Shown: positions 9,991-19,696, numbered from the stretch's first letter. The stretch: 64,000 nucleotides of DNA from Microbulbifer celer (GCF_020991125.1 NZ_CP087715.1:891001-955000); one strand, 5' to 3'. Notes: a model not told the origin generated them from the letters alone. Numbers and translations are program-made.

Positions 9991-11271
9991 ATGATTAAAA
10001 ATGTAAACGTTTTCATTTTGACCATAAGGGCCATGGCGGCAGCACCGGTGAGTGCTGTGGCAAGAGGAGTGGGAAGCAGAGCGGGAAGAGGAGTCGTAAG
10101 CACAATGTCAGGTGCGGTGCTCGCCCTGGCTGCGTTCAGTGCTTCCGCAATCGTTCCCTCCGACACCAGCTGGGCAGAGCGTATGGCGCTGTCGGATATG
10201 CAGCGCAATCCGGAGCCGTGGCAAATCGATTTCCGTACGACGCCAAAGTGGAATTACACCCACGGCTTGATGATGACCGCCTACCAGCGGCTGTATGAAG
10301 AGACCGGCGACAAGCGCTACGCCGATCATATTCAGGACTACGCGGATACCATGATCGATGCCGACGGCAGCATCGACACCTACAAGCTCAGTAACTACAA
10401 CATCGATCACCTGACCCCAGGGCGGATGCTGCTGTTTCTCGAGCAGTACAGCCCAAAACCCCGCTACCAAAAAGCGCTGCAGACCCTGACCACCCAGTTG
10501 GAAGGCCAACCCCGTACCAGCGACGGCGGCTTCTGGCACAAGAAGCGCTATCCGCACCAGATGTGGCTGGACGGCCTGTATATGGGGGCGCCTTTCTATG
10601 CCCAGTACCTGAACCGCACCGGCGCAGAAGCGTCCGCGTTTGACGACGTGCAGCATCAGTTTGATCTGGTGATGCAGCACCAGATCGACCCGCAAACCGG
10701 TCTCCCTTACCACGCCTGGGACGAGAGTCGCGAGCAGAAATGGGCCGACCCGGAGAGTGGCGTTTCGCCGAACTTCTGGTCCCGCTCCATCGGCTGGTAT
10801 GTGATGGCCCTGGTCGATGCGATCGAGTATTTCCCCGAAGACCACGCAGGCCGAGAGGTACTCTCCGGGTACCTGCAACAGGTGCTGGATGCGACGCTCA
10901 GGTACCGGGATGCAGAGTCCAACCTCTGGTACCAGGTCACCGATCAGGGCGGTCGTGAGGGCAATTATCTGGAGGCTACCGGCAGCGTGATGTTCGTGTA
11001 TGCCATGGCCAAGGGGGCCAACCGTGGATACCTGCCGCCGCGCTATCGGGAACTGGCAGAACAAAGCTTTACCGGCCTGGTGGATCAGCTGGTACGGATA
11101 GATGCGGACGATCATGAAGTACACCTGATGAAGAACTGCGCCGTTGCCGGTCTTGGAGGTAACCCATACCGGGATGGCTCCTTCGAGTACTACATCAGTG
11201 AACCGGTGCGGGATAACGACCCGAAAGGTGTGGGGCCTTTTATCCTCGCCAGCCTGGAGCTGGAAAAATAA
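9991..11271 (+). CDS. GH105 family unsaturated glucuronyl/galacturonyl hydrolase
   Basis: The family hydrolyses the unsaturated uronic acid left at the non-reducing end by polysaccharide lyases, as in YteR and YesR acting on rhamnogalacturonan. The (alpha/alpha)6 barrel motif MWLDGLYMGAPF contains the catalytic Asp (about 194 from this start), and the W-S-R-S-I-G-W-Y-x-M-A-L-V motif is also present. The ATG at 9991 is chosen over the upstream ATG. It gives a long signal region; an internal ATG at 10105 (MSGAVLALAAFSASA) gives a more ordinary signal peptide and is a real alternative. The product is exported. A GH43 gene follows 25 bp downstream and probably shares the transcript. Confidence 0.9.
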   Translation: MIKNVNVFILTIRAMAAAPVSAVARGVGSRAGRGVVSTMSGAVLALAAFSASAIVPSDTSWAERMALSDMQRNPEPWQIDFRTTPKWNYTHGLMMTAYQRLYEETGDKRYADHIQDYADTMIDADGSIDTYKLSNYNIDHLTPGRMLLFLEQYSPKPRYQKALQTLTTQLEGQPRTSDGGFWHKKRYPHQMWLDGLYMGAPFYAQYLNRTGAEASAFDDVQHQFDLVMQHQIDPQTGLPYHAWDESREQKWADPESGVSPNFWSRSIGWYVMALVDAIEYFPEDHAGREVLSGYLQQVLDATLRYRDAESNLWYQVTDQGGREGNYLEATGSVMFVYAMAKGANRGYLPPRYRELAEQSFTGLVDQLVRIDADDHEVHLMKNCAVAGLGGNPYRDGSFEYYISEPVRDNDPKGVGPFILASLELEK

Positions 11272-11296
11272 AACCAAAAGAAACGGAGAGAGACGG

Positions 11297-13012
11297 ATGA
11301 AAAATCTAAGGAATACCCCATTCAAGTGGTGTGCAAGCCTCATGGCATTGGGCGTCAGTGCCAGTATGACCGGGTGCGAACAGCCGGTGGCCGAAAGTCA
11401 TCAGCTGGAAAAGGTAGCGAAAGATCCGGCAAAAAATACTGCCCTGTGGCGGGCGGACCTGGGCAATGGCCACTACCAGAACCCGATCCTGTACGCAGAT
11501 TATTCCGATCCGGACGTGGTTGCGGTGGGCGATGATTTTTACATGACCGCATCCAGCTTCAACGCCTCCCCGGGCCTGCCGCTGCTGCACTCCACTGACC
11601 TGGTGAACTGGGAACTGATCGATTACGTGGTGGATAAAAATGTACCCGAGGAGCGGTTTGCCAAGCCCCAGCACGGCAATGGCATCTGGGCGCCGAATAT
11701 CCGCTATCACGACGACAAACTGTGGATCTTCTTTCCCGATCCCGACCACGGCATCTACATGACCAACACCGCCGACCCCAAACAGGGTTGGAGCGAACCG
11801 AAATTGATTCTGCCGGGTGAAGGGATTATCGATCCCACACCGATGTGGGATGACGACGGCCAGGCCTACCTGTTGCACGGCTGGGCAAAAAGCCGCGCAG
11901 GTAAAAACAATATCCTGACTTTACGCAAAATGTCTGCGGATGGTACCGAAGTGGAAGCGGAAGGCGAGGTGATCATCAACGGCCACGAGCTGGAAGGCTA
12001 CCGCACTTTGGAAGGGCCGAAGTTTTACAAGCGCGGTGAATATTATTACGTGTTCGCCCCCGCCGGTGGCGTGCCCGTGGGCTGGCAGTCGGTATTCCGC
12101 TCCAAAAACATCTACGGCCCTTATGAAGACCGTATCGTGATGGAGCAGGGCGACAGCATCACCAACGGCCCGCATCAGGGCTCCTGGGTGCACACCGCGG
12201 CCGGTGAAGACTGGTTTATCCATTTCCAGGCGCGCGGTCCCTACGGCCGTATCGTGCATATGCAGCCCATGCAGTGGAAAGATGGTTGGCCGGTAATCGG
12301 GGTGGACGAAGACGGCGATGGGGTGGGCAATCCGGTGACCAGTTACCGTAAGCCGGAAGTCAGCAAACCGAGCCCGGTGAAAACCCTACCGTTCGCCGAC
12401 GATTTCTCTGGCAACGAGCTGGCGCTACAGTGGCAGTGGAATGCCAATTTTGATGAAGACTGGTATAGCCTGGACGCGCGTGAAGGCTACCTGCGTCTGT
12501 TCGCGCAACAGAACGTAGACCCGCAAAGCGATAACCTGTGGTTGCAGCCTTCACTGTTGTTGCAGAAACTGCCGGCGCCGGAATTTATCGTGCAGACCAC
12601 GCTGGAGATTCCCGAAACGCTCGGTGAAGCGGAAGGCGGGCTGCTGATGTTTGGTGAAGACTACGCCTGGATCGGTTTCCGCAACCTGCCGGGCACCGGT
12701 GAGGTGGAAGTCGGCGAGGTCAGTTGTCGCGATGTACGCAAGGACTGCACCGAAAACTTCGAGCCGCACACCCGAGTCAAAGCCGGTGAACTGACTTTGC
12801 GTATGACAGTCAGTCAAGGCGGGCAGACGGTACTCAGTTACCAGAAAGAAAATGGCCGCTTCCGCGCTTTGGGCGAACTGTTCCAGTCCCGTCGCGGACG
12901 CTGGGTCGGTGCCAAGGTTGGCTTGTTTGTTCGCACCGATAATTCCGAACTGGTGAATGCGGAAAACTATATCGATGTAAAAGATTTCAGGTTTATCCCG
13001 CCGAAGGGTTGA
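11297..13012 (+). CDS. GH43 family lipoprotein glycosidase (beta-xylosidase/arabinofuranosidase type)
   Basis: I start at the ATG 11297, after GGAGAGAGACGG. This gives a lipoprotein signal with lipobox SMTGC (Cys27) and a 571-residue protein. The five-bladed propeller carries the GH43 triad: base Asp71 in DYSDPDVV, pKa-modulating Asp179 in IIDPTPMWDDDG, and acid Glu239 in TLEGPKFY. A C-terminal beta-sandwich (about 360-571) resembles the GH43 accessory domain that completes the active site. Substrates in the family are arabinan, arabinoxylan and xylan. Pairing with GH105 suggests side chains of pectin or glucuronoarabinoxylan, which is inference. Confidence 0.9.
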   Translation: MKNLRNTPFKWCASLMALGVSASMTGCEQPVAESHQLEKVAKDPAKNTALWRADLGNGHYQNPILYADYSDPDVVAVGDDFYMTASSFNASPGLPLLHSTDLVNWELIDYVVDKNVPEERFAKPQHGNGIWAPNIRYHDDKLWIFFPDPDHGIYMTNTADPKQGWSEPKLILPGEGIIDPTPMWDDDGQAYLLHGWAKSRAGKNNILTLRKMSADGTEVEAEGEVIINGHELEGYRTLEGPKFYKRGEYYYVFAPAGGVPVGWQSVFRSKNIYGPYEDRIVMEQGDSITNGPHQGSWVHTAAGEDWFIHFQARGPYGRIVHMQPMQWKDGWPVIGVDEDGDGVGNPVTSYRKPEVSKPSPVKTLPFADDFSGNELALQWQWNANFDEDWYSLDAREGYLRLFAQQNVDPQSDNLWLQPSLLLQKLPAPEFIVQTTLEIPETLGEAEGGLLMFGEDYAWIGFRNLPGTGEVEVGEVSCRDVRKDCTENFEPHTRVKAGELTLRMTVSQGGQTVLSYQKENGRFRALGELFQSRRGRWVGAKVGLFVRTDNSELVNAENYIDVKDFRFIPPKG

Positions 13013-13066
13013 GGGTAGATATCCATCGTTCAACAAAACCTGGCGTCGACTTCGTCGCCAGCTTCT

Positions 13067-13101
13067 GTAGGGAGGATAAGCGCAGCGCTTATCCACCCTA
13101 C
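13067..13101. repeat. REP-like palindrome
   Basis: This 35-bp near-perfect palindrome (GTAGGGAGGATAAGCGC facing GCGCTTATCCACCCTAC) has one mismatched pair. It sits between convergent genes, next to a second hairpin at 13040-13061 (CTGGCG/CGCCAG). It resembles the widespread gammaproteobacterial GTAGGGTGGATAAGC REP motif and may end transcription from both sides. Confidence 0.65.
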
Positions 13102-13113
13102 AGCTGCTTTCAC

Positions 13114-13426
13114 TTACCTGGCTTCGGGACTGCAGTTGGAAGTGATTCCTTTGTCGACATTGAGGGCGGTGAACGAGCAGATGTAGGTTTTTCCCTGACA
13201 GTCGGCCTTCCAGACTCCCATGTTGCGCGAGCTAGACTACTTGCACTTCAATGTCCGTAGGGAGACATCCCGTCGCGCCTGCACTCATATTTTTCAGGGT
13301 TTTCAGGCTGCTTTCGGAGTTCGCAGCTTCAACGGGGTCTATGAAAGGGAAATCAAGACAGCCTGACAATGCCGGCAAGCACAGTATTGTCAGGAGTTGA
13401 ATGCCTCTTCGTTGATTCTTCGACAC
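13114..13426 (-). pseudogene. small Cys-containing lipoprotein gene, frameshifted
   Basis: A GTG at 13426 is preceded by an excellent AAGGAGG ribosome site. It encodes a lipoprotein signal with lipobox LSGC and reads to a TAG at 13232, giving 64 residues. The reading frame one base further on continues the protein without a break (NMGVWKADCQGKTYICSF, stop at 13114). That would give about 103 residues with four cysteines after the lipobox. So the gene appears broken by a single-base indel near 13232. The spacing of C-P-x-D-I and W-x-A-x-C-x-G-K-x-Y-x-C recalls small secreted proteins of related bacteria. It lies 22 bp downstream of the GH5 cellulase on the same strand. A sequencing error is possible. 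Confidence 0.6.
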
Positions 13427-13448
13427 AATACTTCCTCCTTAAAACCCT

Positions 13449-15368
13449 TTAATCTGCGACACAATCGGGAGTCACAAACTGGCCACCGTGTGACCCCTGC
13501 AATCCGAAGCTGGCACTTGCCCCGGGCTGCAGACTGTCGTTCCACTCCAGGTTACGCACGGTTACCTGTTGACCGTCATCAGACGCGGAAAATACGCCTC
13601 CCCAGCCGCTGTCGAAAGTGTTGTCGGCGCTGAAGTTCAGTTCTACTTCCCAGTCATTTACTGCGCTGTCACCAGTGTTGGTGACAGTGATGGTGTTGAG
13701 CACAAACCCATCCGACCAGGTGTCTGCCTCCCCCGGTTCACAGCTGATTGTTGACTCGGGTTCGGGGTCCGGAATCACTTCTTCAACCACCTGAATGCCG
13801 ACGGTATCTGTGGCCGGGAGTTCGATGCTGTCGCTGTCCAGGGCGATCAGTTGCAGTTGATAGCTACCGATTTCTGCCGGTGCGGTGATGGTTGTGGGGC
13901 TACTGCTTGCACTGGTAACCAGGCCGCCATCGATATAGATATTGGCGCCACTGCTTTTACGTTGATTGAATGTGATGGTGATGGTTTCTTCCGGCAGGTA
14001 CTCGCTGCCTTGTGATGGCGTGACGATATCCAGTACCGGGCTGTCTGTACCATAGAACTCACTCACGGTGATACCGGTGCGGCTGTTGCCGAGGGGTACC
14101 TGGTGATCAAGACCTACGAATTTGCCATCGGTATCCCGCCATAACGCGCTTTTCAGCAGTGCGTACTTGTCTTCGTCCCAGGTTTTCCAGTCGTATCCCC
14201 ACAGGCCGCCGGTGTCGCCGGAGTTGGGGTTCAGGCACCAGAAAGTGTGATGCAGCTTGTGCTCGACGATCAGATCCCGCGCATAGCCCATCCATTTTTC
14301 GTTCTGGCCGCCGTCCATATGACCACCCCATTCACCAAACAGCAGCGGTGAGGTTCCCTCTTCGTATAAATAGAACCAGTTGTCCCGCCAAGCATCTTCA
14401 ATCAGGGATTCATAAGTAAAATCCGGCTCGAACCAGGGTTGCTGGTATACCGAGGGACCGTAAATATGGGGGGAGTACACCAGCTGGTCCTGGTCTGGAC
14501 CGAGATCAATCGGGTGATCGGAGACACCGCGCAGGTTGCCGCCCCACCAGTAGTTGTGGAAGTCTTTGCTGGAATCACTGTTCCAGGTCACCCCGTCTTT
14601 GGGGTAAGACTCGATACCTTCACACAGCACCAGCAGGTTGGGGTTGATGGCGAGGACCCGTTTTGATGCGGTCTCACAGGCGTGCTTCCAGTTGCTCTCG
14701 TCGGTGGAGCTGTCCCATTTGGCAAAGGGGGAGTCTGCCCAGGGTTTGCCGTGGGGTTCGTTTTCGATATCGAAAGCGAGGATAGTGTCGTCGTACTTGT
14801 AGCGTTCCGCCATCCACTCCCAGGTCTGGTAGAAAATTTCGGATGTCAGTTCCTCGTTGTACCACATTGGCTCGAAGTGGCCTGAGTTGTCTGCTTTGGC
14901 ACTGTGCACATCGATCAGAATTTTGACCCCGTACTTTTTCGCCTGGGCGACCACTGCATCGAATATCTCCAGGGACGTTTTGCCTTCCAGTTCCGGATTT
15001 ACATAATCATTGATGCTCGGCACGGCGGCGAGCCCGCTTTGCCATTCATAAATCAGCTCGGTGGAGATGGGGATCCGCAGAATATTGATGCCACGGCCGG
15101 AAAGGTCTGCCATGGCCTCTTCGAGATTCACTGCCCACAGGCCGTGGAATACCCGTTCACTGGTATTGAAGCCAAACCAGTTGGCGCCAGTGAGCCATAC
15201 CGGATTGCCCTGTTGGTCGACAATCTGGTTGCCTTCCACGTGCAGCCAGTCGTCATCTGAAGGTGGCAGGGATGGTGACTGTGATGATGACGGGGATTGT
15301 GCCGGTGCATTGGTGCTAATGGCGAGTGCCAACGCGCTGGTGAGCGCGAGTACTGTCAATTTCTTCAT
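13449..15368 (-). CDS. GH5 endo-beta-1,4-glucanase with Ig-like domain and CBM2
   Basis: This is a secreted 639-residue cellulase. A signal peptide (about 1-23) and a Ser/Pro-rich linker lead into a GH5 catalytic domain (about 40-430, GH5_1-like from [10 protein letters not shown]...HGLW). It has acid/base Glu204 in DIENEPHG and nucleophile Glu346 in LLFGEWGGH. An Ig-like domain (about 450-530), a short PDPEPE linker and a C-terminal CBM2 with the bracketing cysteines (about 540-639) follow. A GAGGAA ribosome site precedes the ATG. It lies downstream of the GH9 cellulase, separated by a hairpin, so it may have its own promoter or be read at reduced level. Confidence 0.93.
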   Translation of the reverse strand: MKKLTVLALTSALALAISTNAPAQSPSSSQSPSLPPSDDDWLHVEGNQIVDQQGNPVWLTGANWFGFNTSERVFHGLWAVNLEEAMADLSGRGINILRIPISTELIYEWQSGLAAVPSINDYVNPELEGKTSLEIFDAVVAQAKKYGVKILIDVHSAKADNSGHFEPMWYNEELTSEIFYQTWEWMAERYKYDDTILAFDIENEPHGKPWADSPFAKWDSSTDESNWKHACETASKRVLAINPNLLVLCEGIESYPKDGVTWNSDSSKDFHNYWWGGNLRGVSDHPIDLGPDQDQLVYSPHIYGPSVYQQPWFEPDFTYESLIEDAWRDNWFYLYEEGTSPLLFGEWGGHMDGGQNEKWMGYARDLIVEHKLHHTFWCLNPNSGDTGGLWGYDWKTWDEDKYALLKSALWRDTDGKFVGLDHQVPLGNSRTGITVSEFYGTDSPVLDIVTPSQGSEYLPEETITITFNQRKSSGANIYIDGGLVTSASSSPTTITAPAEIGSYQLQLIALDSDSIELPATDTVGIQVVEEVIPDPEPESTISCEPGEADTWSDGFVLNTITVTNTGDSAVNDWEVELNFSADNTFDSGWGGVFSASDDGQQVTVRNLEWNDSLQPGASASFGLQGSHGGQFVTPDCVAD

Positions 15369-15414
15369 GGATTCCTCATTATTCTTATCAATATATTTTG
15401 CGAATTGAAGCGAG

Positions 15415-15436
15415 ATCCCCGGCCTAAGCCGGGGAT
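15415..15436 (-). terminator. hairpin between GH9 and GH5
   Basis: Perfect 9-bp arms ATCCCCGGC and GCCGGGGAT flank a 4-nt loop. The hairpin lies 20 bp past the GH9 stop and 47 bp before the GH5 start. On the minus strand it lacks a T-run, so it could attenuate, or protect the mRNA, rather than terminate fully. Confidence 0.6.
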
Positions 15437-15455
15437 TTATCAGAAGTGAAAAAGA

Positions 15456-18278
15456 TTAATTGGCACTGCAAGTGGGCAGGCTGAAGTTGCCGCTATAGCC
15501 GCCCTGGAACCCGAACACCGTAGAACCACCGGGCTGCAGTCCGCCATTCCATTCGACGTTGGATACGGTGAGTGCGCGGCCATCGCTCGACAGGCTGAAC
15601 TCGCCGCTCCAGCCGTTGACCAGCGTAATCGGTTCGGCAAAGGTGAGGGTGATTTCCCAGCTCTGTACCGCGTCACTGCCGTCGTTGGTCACGGTGACAT
15701 TGTTGAAGACAAAGCCGTTGTTCCAGGTGTCCGCACTCAGGGCCTCGCAGGTGATGCCATCGCCACCGGTGGATTCGGCTTCCACAGTAACCGATACACT
15801 GTCTGTGGCAGCAAGCTCCGCGCCGTCATCTACCGCGCGCACCTCGATCTGGTGGTCACCCACTGCCGGTGCCGGGATCACCAGATCCGTTGTGCCGCTG
15901 GCGCTGTCGGTGAGCAGGCCGTCGAAGTACAGGTTGACCCCGTCCGCATACTGCAGGGTGTACTGCACGGTAATGTCGTCGCCTTCGGTGAAGGTGCTGC
16001 CATTGGACGGCGAGGTGATGCTCACTGCGGGTACCGGTGGAGACTCCACGTCGATGGTGACCGTGGCCGGTGAGGATATGGCACCGCCGTTGTCGGTGAC
16101 GCTGTAGGTGAAGCTGTCGCTGCCGAAGAAGCCTGCATCCGGTGTGTACAGCAGTTCCGCACCCGTGCCGCTCAGACTGCCATTGGCGGGATCACTTTCC
16201 ACGGTATAGGCGGTGATGCTGCCGTCGGCGTCGGTGCCGCTGAGGGTGACCATTACCTGGGATTCAAAACCGGTCTGTACACTCACATCGTTTGCGGTGG
16301 GCGCGCAATTGATACCGGAATCGCCACCGCAGCCTTCACCGGGTTCCTGGCCCCAGATCAGTGCACCGTCGTCATACAGTGCGATCAGTGGCGCCTGTTC
16401 GCGGCTGCTGCCGTAGTTGTCCCAGGACGGGTCGTTGTTTGGATCCCAGGGTAACCCTTCAGGTACCGCCACGCGGAACTGGGTTTCCTTTTTGCTCTCG
16501 GACTGGCCGCCGGGATAGATGTCGACACCGGCAAATGAGACTTCTACGTAGTAGAGATTGTCCGCGGGATCCCCCCACGGGTGCGGGCCGCTGAAGCCAC
16601 TGGCCTGACTGTAGGCGCTGGAGAGTTGCAGGTCACTGGCGGAATAACCCGCGTCCACCAGCTCGGAGATGTCGATCCAGTAACGCAGGCTCAGGTTGTC
16701 GGTCAGTCGCGCCGGCCAGGCGCTGCGGTTGTGGGGGCGTGCGCTGATTTCCGTGTGGCGGGGGCCACTGGAATTCAGTTTGGCGTCGATAAAGAACTCT
16801 GTATCGCGCTGTTCAGGCGCGGGGAAATTCGCTTCCGGAATCGGATTGCCACCGAAGTCTAGCCACAGGCGCGCCAGTGCGCCGGTAAAGCCGGCGTTAT
16901 AGTCGGTGGCCACTTCATTCAGCACGTAATCGCCGCGGTCATTCTCAAAGTTGTCACTGGTATCCGGGCCGCCGACCAGTGCGCCAACCAGAGTGTGACG
17001 GTTGTCCACCGGGTCGGAAAGACTGTCGTTCCAGGAGCCGTGCGCGGTGCGGTGGTGGGGGGAGGTGGGATAAACCGGACCGTAGCCGATCTGGTAACTC
17101 ATGTTCATGGGGTTGTCCCCCAGCAGATATTCCATCTGGCTCACGGCGAAGTCGTAATAGGTCTGCGCGCGCGGGTTGCCCGGATCGGCACTGTTCAGAT
17201 AGTCCGCGTACACCAGCGCGATAAACGAGGTGTTGGAGGTGTAGCGGGCCGCGCCCCACTGGTCCAGATGTGCGAGACCGCCGGGGGTGTAGGAAACCCG
17301 GTCGCCGTTGTGGCCGCTGGTCCAGAAATCCAGCCAGCGCTCCGCATCCGAGCGGTACTGGGGATTGTCGGTGAGCTGTGACATCAGCACATAACTGCCG
17401 TAGCTTTTGTCATCCCAGGCGTGGGTCCACTTGTAGGATTTGATGGTGGACTGGGGCTCGGTAGACAGATTGGCGTAATAGCTGTTGGCCTTGTCGAGAT
17501 AAGACTGGTCGCCGGTGGCGCGATACAGCCACGCGGCCCCCCATACCAGCTCATCGTTGTAGCCGCTCCAGGAGTTGTAATAACTGGTGGCATCGGTAAT
17601 GCAGTCGCTGTAGGCGCCGCGGTAATTGTCGGCAAAGCTGTACAGTTGCTCTGCGTGGCTCAACAGATTGTTCGCATAGGCCGCGTCGGTGGATTCAAAC
17701 ACCATCGCAATCGACGCCAGTGCCGCCGCGGTTTCACCGGCCAGGTCCGATCCCGGGCAGCTGGCATCCACCTTGTAGGAGGGCCGCGCCATTGGCATCA
17801 CTTCCGCTGAGCCCCACCAGGCATGGTCGGCACCGCCATTGCCTACCTGACCCCAGAGCTCGTTGGGCGCGGTGTGCGCTTTGACAAAGTAATCCGCTAC
17901 AAAGCGCAGATTGTTCTGGATATGTTCCAGCTGCCCGGTCTGCGCGTAGGCCTCGCGGTTTTCCACCACACCCCAGGCCAGCATGGTGGCACTGGCGGCC
18001 ATCGGGAAGCCGAATTTCACATGGTCACCGGCGTCGTACCAGCCCCCGGTGAGATCCACATTCTGATCCGCACCATCCGTCATGCCGGAGTCACCGCGCC
18101 ACTCATTGCGGTTCCAGCCGGGGATTGGGCCTGATTGCTGGGCCTCGTAGAAATAAATGGACTTCTGCAGCGCTTCGCCATAGTTGGCAGCGAGGGTGGC
18201 GGTAGAGAATAGGGCGGAACCAGTCAGCACCGCCGCGATGGCGGCACTGAGCGTCTTTTTGGCTCTGATCAATCGCAT
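15456..18278 (-). CDS. GH9 endoglucanase with CBM3, cadherin-like, Ig-like and CBM2 domains
   Basis: This is a secreted 940-residue modular cellulase. A signal peptide (1-31) precedes the GH9 (alpha/alpha)6 catalytic domain (about 32-480). It has base Asp82/Asp85 in WYDAGDHVKFGFPM, the His motif SPHHRTAHGSW (about 406-416) and acid Glu455 in DYVLNEVATDYNAG. A CBM3c-like module (about 485-650) follows directly, as in processive theme-B GH9 enzymes. Then come a cadherin/Big-type domain (about 660-740), an Ig-like domain (about 745-830) and a C-terminal CBM2 (about 840-940). Its Ig-CBM2 tail resembles that of the GH5 next door. Substrate is crystalline or amorphous cellulose. Confidence 0.95.
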   Translation of the reverse strand: MRLIRAKKTLSAAIAAVLTGSALFSTATLAANYGEALQKSIYFYEAQQSGPIPGWNRNEWRGDSGMTDGADQNVDLTGGWYDAGDHVKFGFPMAASATMLAWGVVENREAYAQTGQLEHIQNNLRFVADYFVKAHTAPNELWGQVGNGGADHAWWGSAEVMPMARPSYKVDASCPGSDLAGETAAALASIAMVFESTDAAYANNLLSHAEQLYSFADNYRGAYSDCITDATSYYNSWSGYNDELVWGAAWLYRATGDQSYLDKANSYYANLSTEPQSTIKSYKWTHAWDDKSYGSYVLMSQLTDNPQYRSDAERWLDFWTSGHNGDRVSYTPGGLAHLDQWGAARYTSNTSFIALVYADYLNSADPGNPRAQTYYDFAVSQMEYLLGDNPMNMSYQIGYGPVYPTSPHHRTAHGSWNDSLSDPVDNRHTLVGALVGGPDTSDNFENDRGDYVLNEVATDYNAGFTGALARLWLDFGGNPIPEANFPAPEQRDTEFFIDAKLNSSGPRHTEISARPHNRSAWPARLTDNLSLRYWIDISELVDAGYSASDLQLSSAYSQASGFSGPHPWGDPADNLYYVEVSFAGVDIYPGGQSESKKETQFRVAVPEGLPWDPNNDPSWDNYGSSREQAPLIALYDDGALIWGQEPGEGCGGDSGINCAPTANDVSVQTGFESQVMVTLSGTDADGSITAYTVESDPANGSLSGTGAELLYTPDAGFFGSDSFTYSVTDNGGAISSPATVTIDVESPPVPAVSITSPSNGSTFTEGDDITVQYTLQYADGVNLYFDGLLTDSASGTTDLVIPAPAVGDHQIEVRAVDDGAELAATDSVSVTVEAESTGGDGITCEALSADTWNNGFVFNNVTVTNDGSDAVQSWEITLTFAEPITLVNGWSGEFSLSSDGRALTVSNVEWNGGLQPGGSTVFGFQGGYSGNFSLPTCSAN

Positions 18279-18424
18279 TGTGGGAATTCCTTCTTGTGAA
18301 TTATTGTTCTCGGGCAGATGGATTGCCCGGCGAGCCTGTGAACCCGCACAAGAAGGACGTATTGCGATTTAGTTATGGAAAGGTTTTTCCGCCAGTGTTT
18401 ACATTTTGTGATGTATTACGACAT

Positions 18425-19696
18425 TCAAAGCGTGGAAAGCGTTTCGTTCATGGCACTTGTCAGATTTGTCAGATCTGATGGGGCGATTATATAGGGGGGC
18501 ATGGTGTAAACCAGCTTGCCAAATGGACGCAGCCATACACCGCGTTCGATCAGGCTTTCCTGCAGTGTGCGGTTGTCCACGGGTTGTTGCATTTCGACGA
18601 CGCCGATGGCGCCAAGTACGCGAACATCCGCCACGCCAGCGGCATTTTTTAGTAGTGCCAGTTCTTCTTTCATCTGCGCTTCAATGCTCTGTACCTGCCG
18701 CTGCCAGTCCCGCTGCAGTAATAATTCGATACTCGCATTTGCTACCGCGCATGCCATCGGGTTGCCCATAAATGTGGGGCCGTGCATGAATACACCGGCT
18801 TCGCCGTTACAGATTCCGTTGGCGACCTTGTCCGTACACAGGGTGGCCGCCATAGTCATGGTGCCGCCGGTCAGGGCTTTCCCCACAGAGAGAATATCCG
18901 GAGAAATGCCCGCGTGTTCACAGGCAAACATTTTGCCGCTGCGGCCGAAGCCGGTGGCGATCTCGTCGGCGATCAGCAGCAGGTCGTATTGGTCGCATAG
19001 TGTGCGCACTTTGCGTAAATATTCCGGGGAATAAAAACGCATGCCGCCGGCGCCCTGGACGATGGGTTCCAGGATAACGGCGGCGAGCTGTTGATGGTTC
19101 TGTTCGATGATTTGTTGCAGTTCGGCGATGTCGTGGTCGGTGCACGGTTCATCGAATGAGGGCTGTGGTGCGGGCGCGAACAGGTGCTGGGTGAGCTGGC
19201 TGGCGAACAGGTGGTGCATGCCATTCACGGGGTCGCAGGTGGCCATGGCGCCGAAGGTGTCGCCGTGGTAGCCGTTGCGCAGGGCCAGCAGGCGGTTTTT
19301 TTCCGGTTTGCTCTGGGATTGCCAGTATTGCAGGGCCATTTTGATGGCGACTTCAACGGAGACGGAGCCGGAGTCGGCGAGGAAGACTTTCTGTAGTGGC
19401 TCGGGGGTTAATGCGACGAGTTTTTTGCTGAGTTCGATGGCGGGTTCGTGGGTGAGGCCGCCGAACATGACGTGGCTCATTTTTTCCATCTGCGCTTGCA
19501 TGGCGGCGTTCAGTTCGGGAACGTTGTAGCCGTGCAGGGTACTCCACCAGGAGCTCATACCGTCGATCAGTCCGCGGCCGTCTTCCAGATAAATGCGTAC
19601 GCCCTCTGCTCTTTCGATGGGATAAACCGGGGGCGGATTGATCAGGGAGGAGTAGGGGTGCCAGATATGGTTTTTGTCGAACTCTAAATCCATCAT
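18425..19696 (-). CDS. bioA: adenosylmethionine-8-amino-7-oxononanoate aminotransferase
   Basis: BioA makes 7,8-diaminopelargonic acid in biotin synthesis, using S-adenosylmethionine as amino donor and PLP. The 423-residue protein shows WHPYSS near the N-terminus, a glycine/serine PLP-phosphate motif (ADSGSVSVEVAIKMA), Asp244 in IADEIATGFGR and the Schiff-base Lys273 in SVGKALTGG. Length fits the family. The other bio genes are not in the window. It lies upstream of GH9 on the same strand, with a 146-bp gap. Confidence 0.95.
   Translation of the reverse strand: MMDLEFDKNHIWHPYSSLINPPPVYPIERAEGVRIYLEDGRGLIDGMSSWWSTLHGYNVPELNAAMQAQMEKMSHVMFGGLTHEPAIELSKKLVALTPEPLQKVFLADSGSVSVEVAIKMALQYWQSQSKPEKNRLLALRNGYHGDTFGAMATCDPVNGMHHLFASQLTQHLFAPAPQPSFDEPCTDHDIAELQQIIEQNHQQLAAVILEPIVQGAGGMRFYSPEYLRKVRTLCDQYDLLLIADEIATGFGRSGKMFACEHAGISPDILSVGKALTGGTMTMAATLCTDKVANGICNGEAGVFMHGPTFMGNPMACAVANASIELLLQRDWQRQVQSIEAQMKEELALLKNAAGVADVRVLGAIGVVEMQQPVDNRTLQESLIERGVWLRPFGKLVYTMPPYIIAPSDLTNLTSAMNETLSTL

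Noticed and set aside
13362..13393. CCTGACAAT and ATTGTCAGG inverted repeat, recalling the operator at 9869
   Set aside because: It falls within the signal-peptide coding part of the small lipoprotein gene and has a 14-nt spacer, unlike the compact operator.
18435..18445. GAAAGCGTTTC looked like a LacI-type operator upstream of GH9
   Set aside because: It lies inside the last codons of bioA (NETLSTL) and its symmetry is imperfect, so it is better explained as coding sequence.
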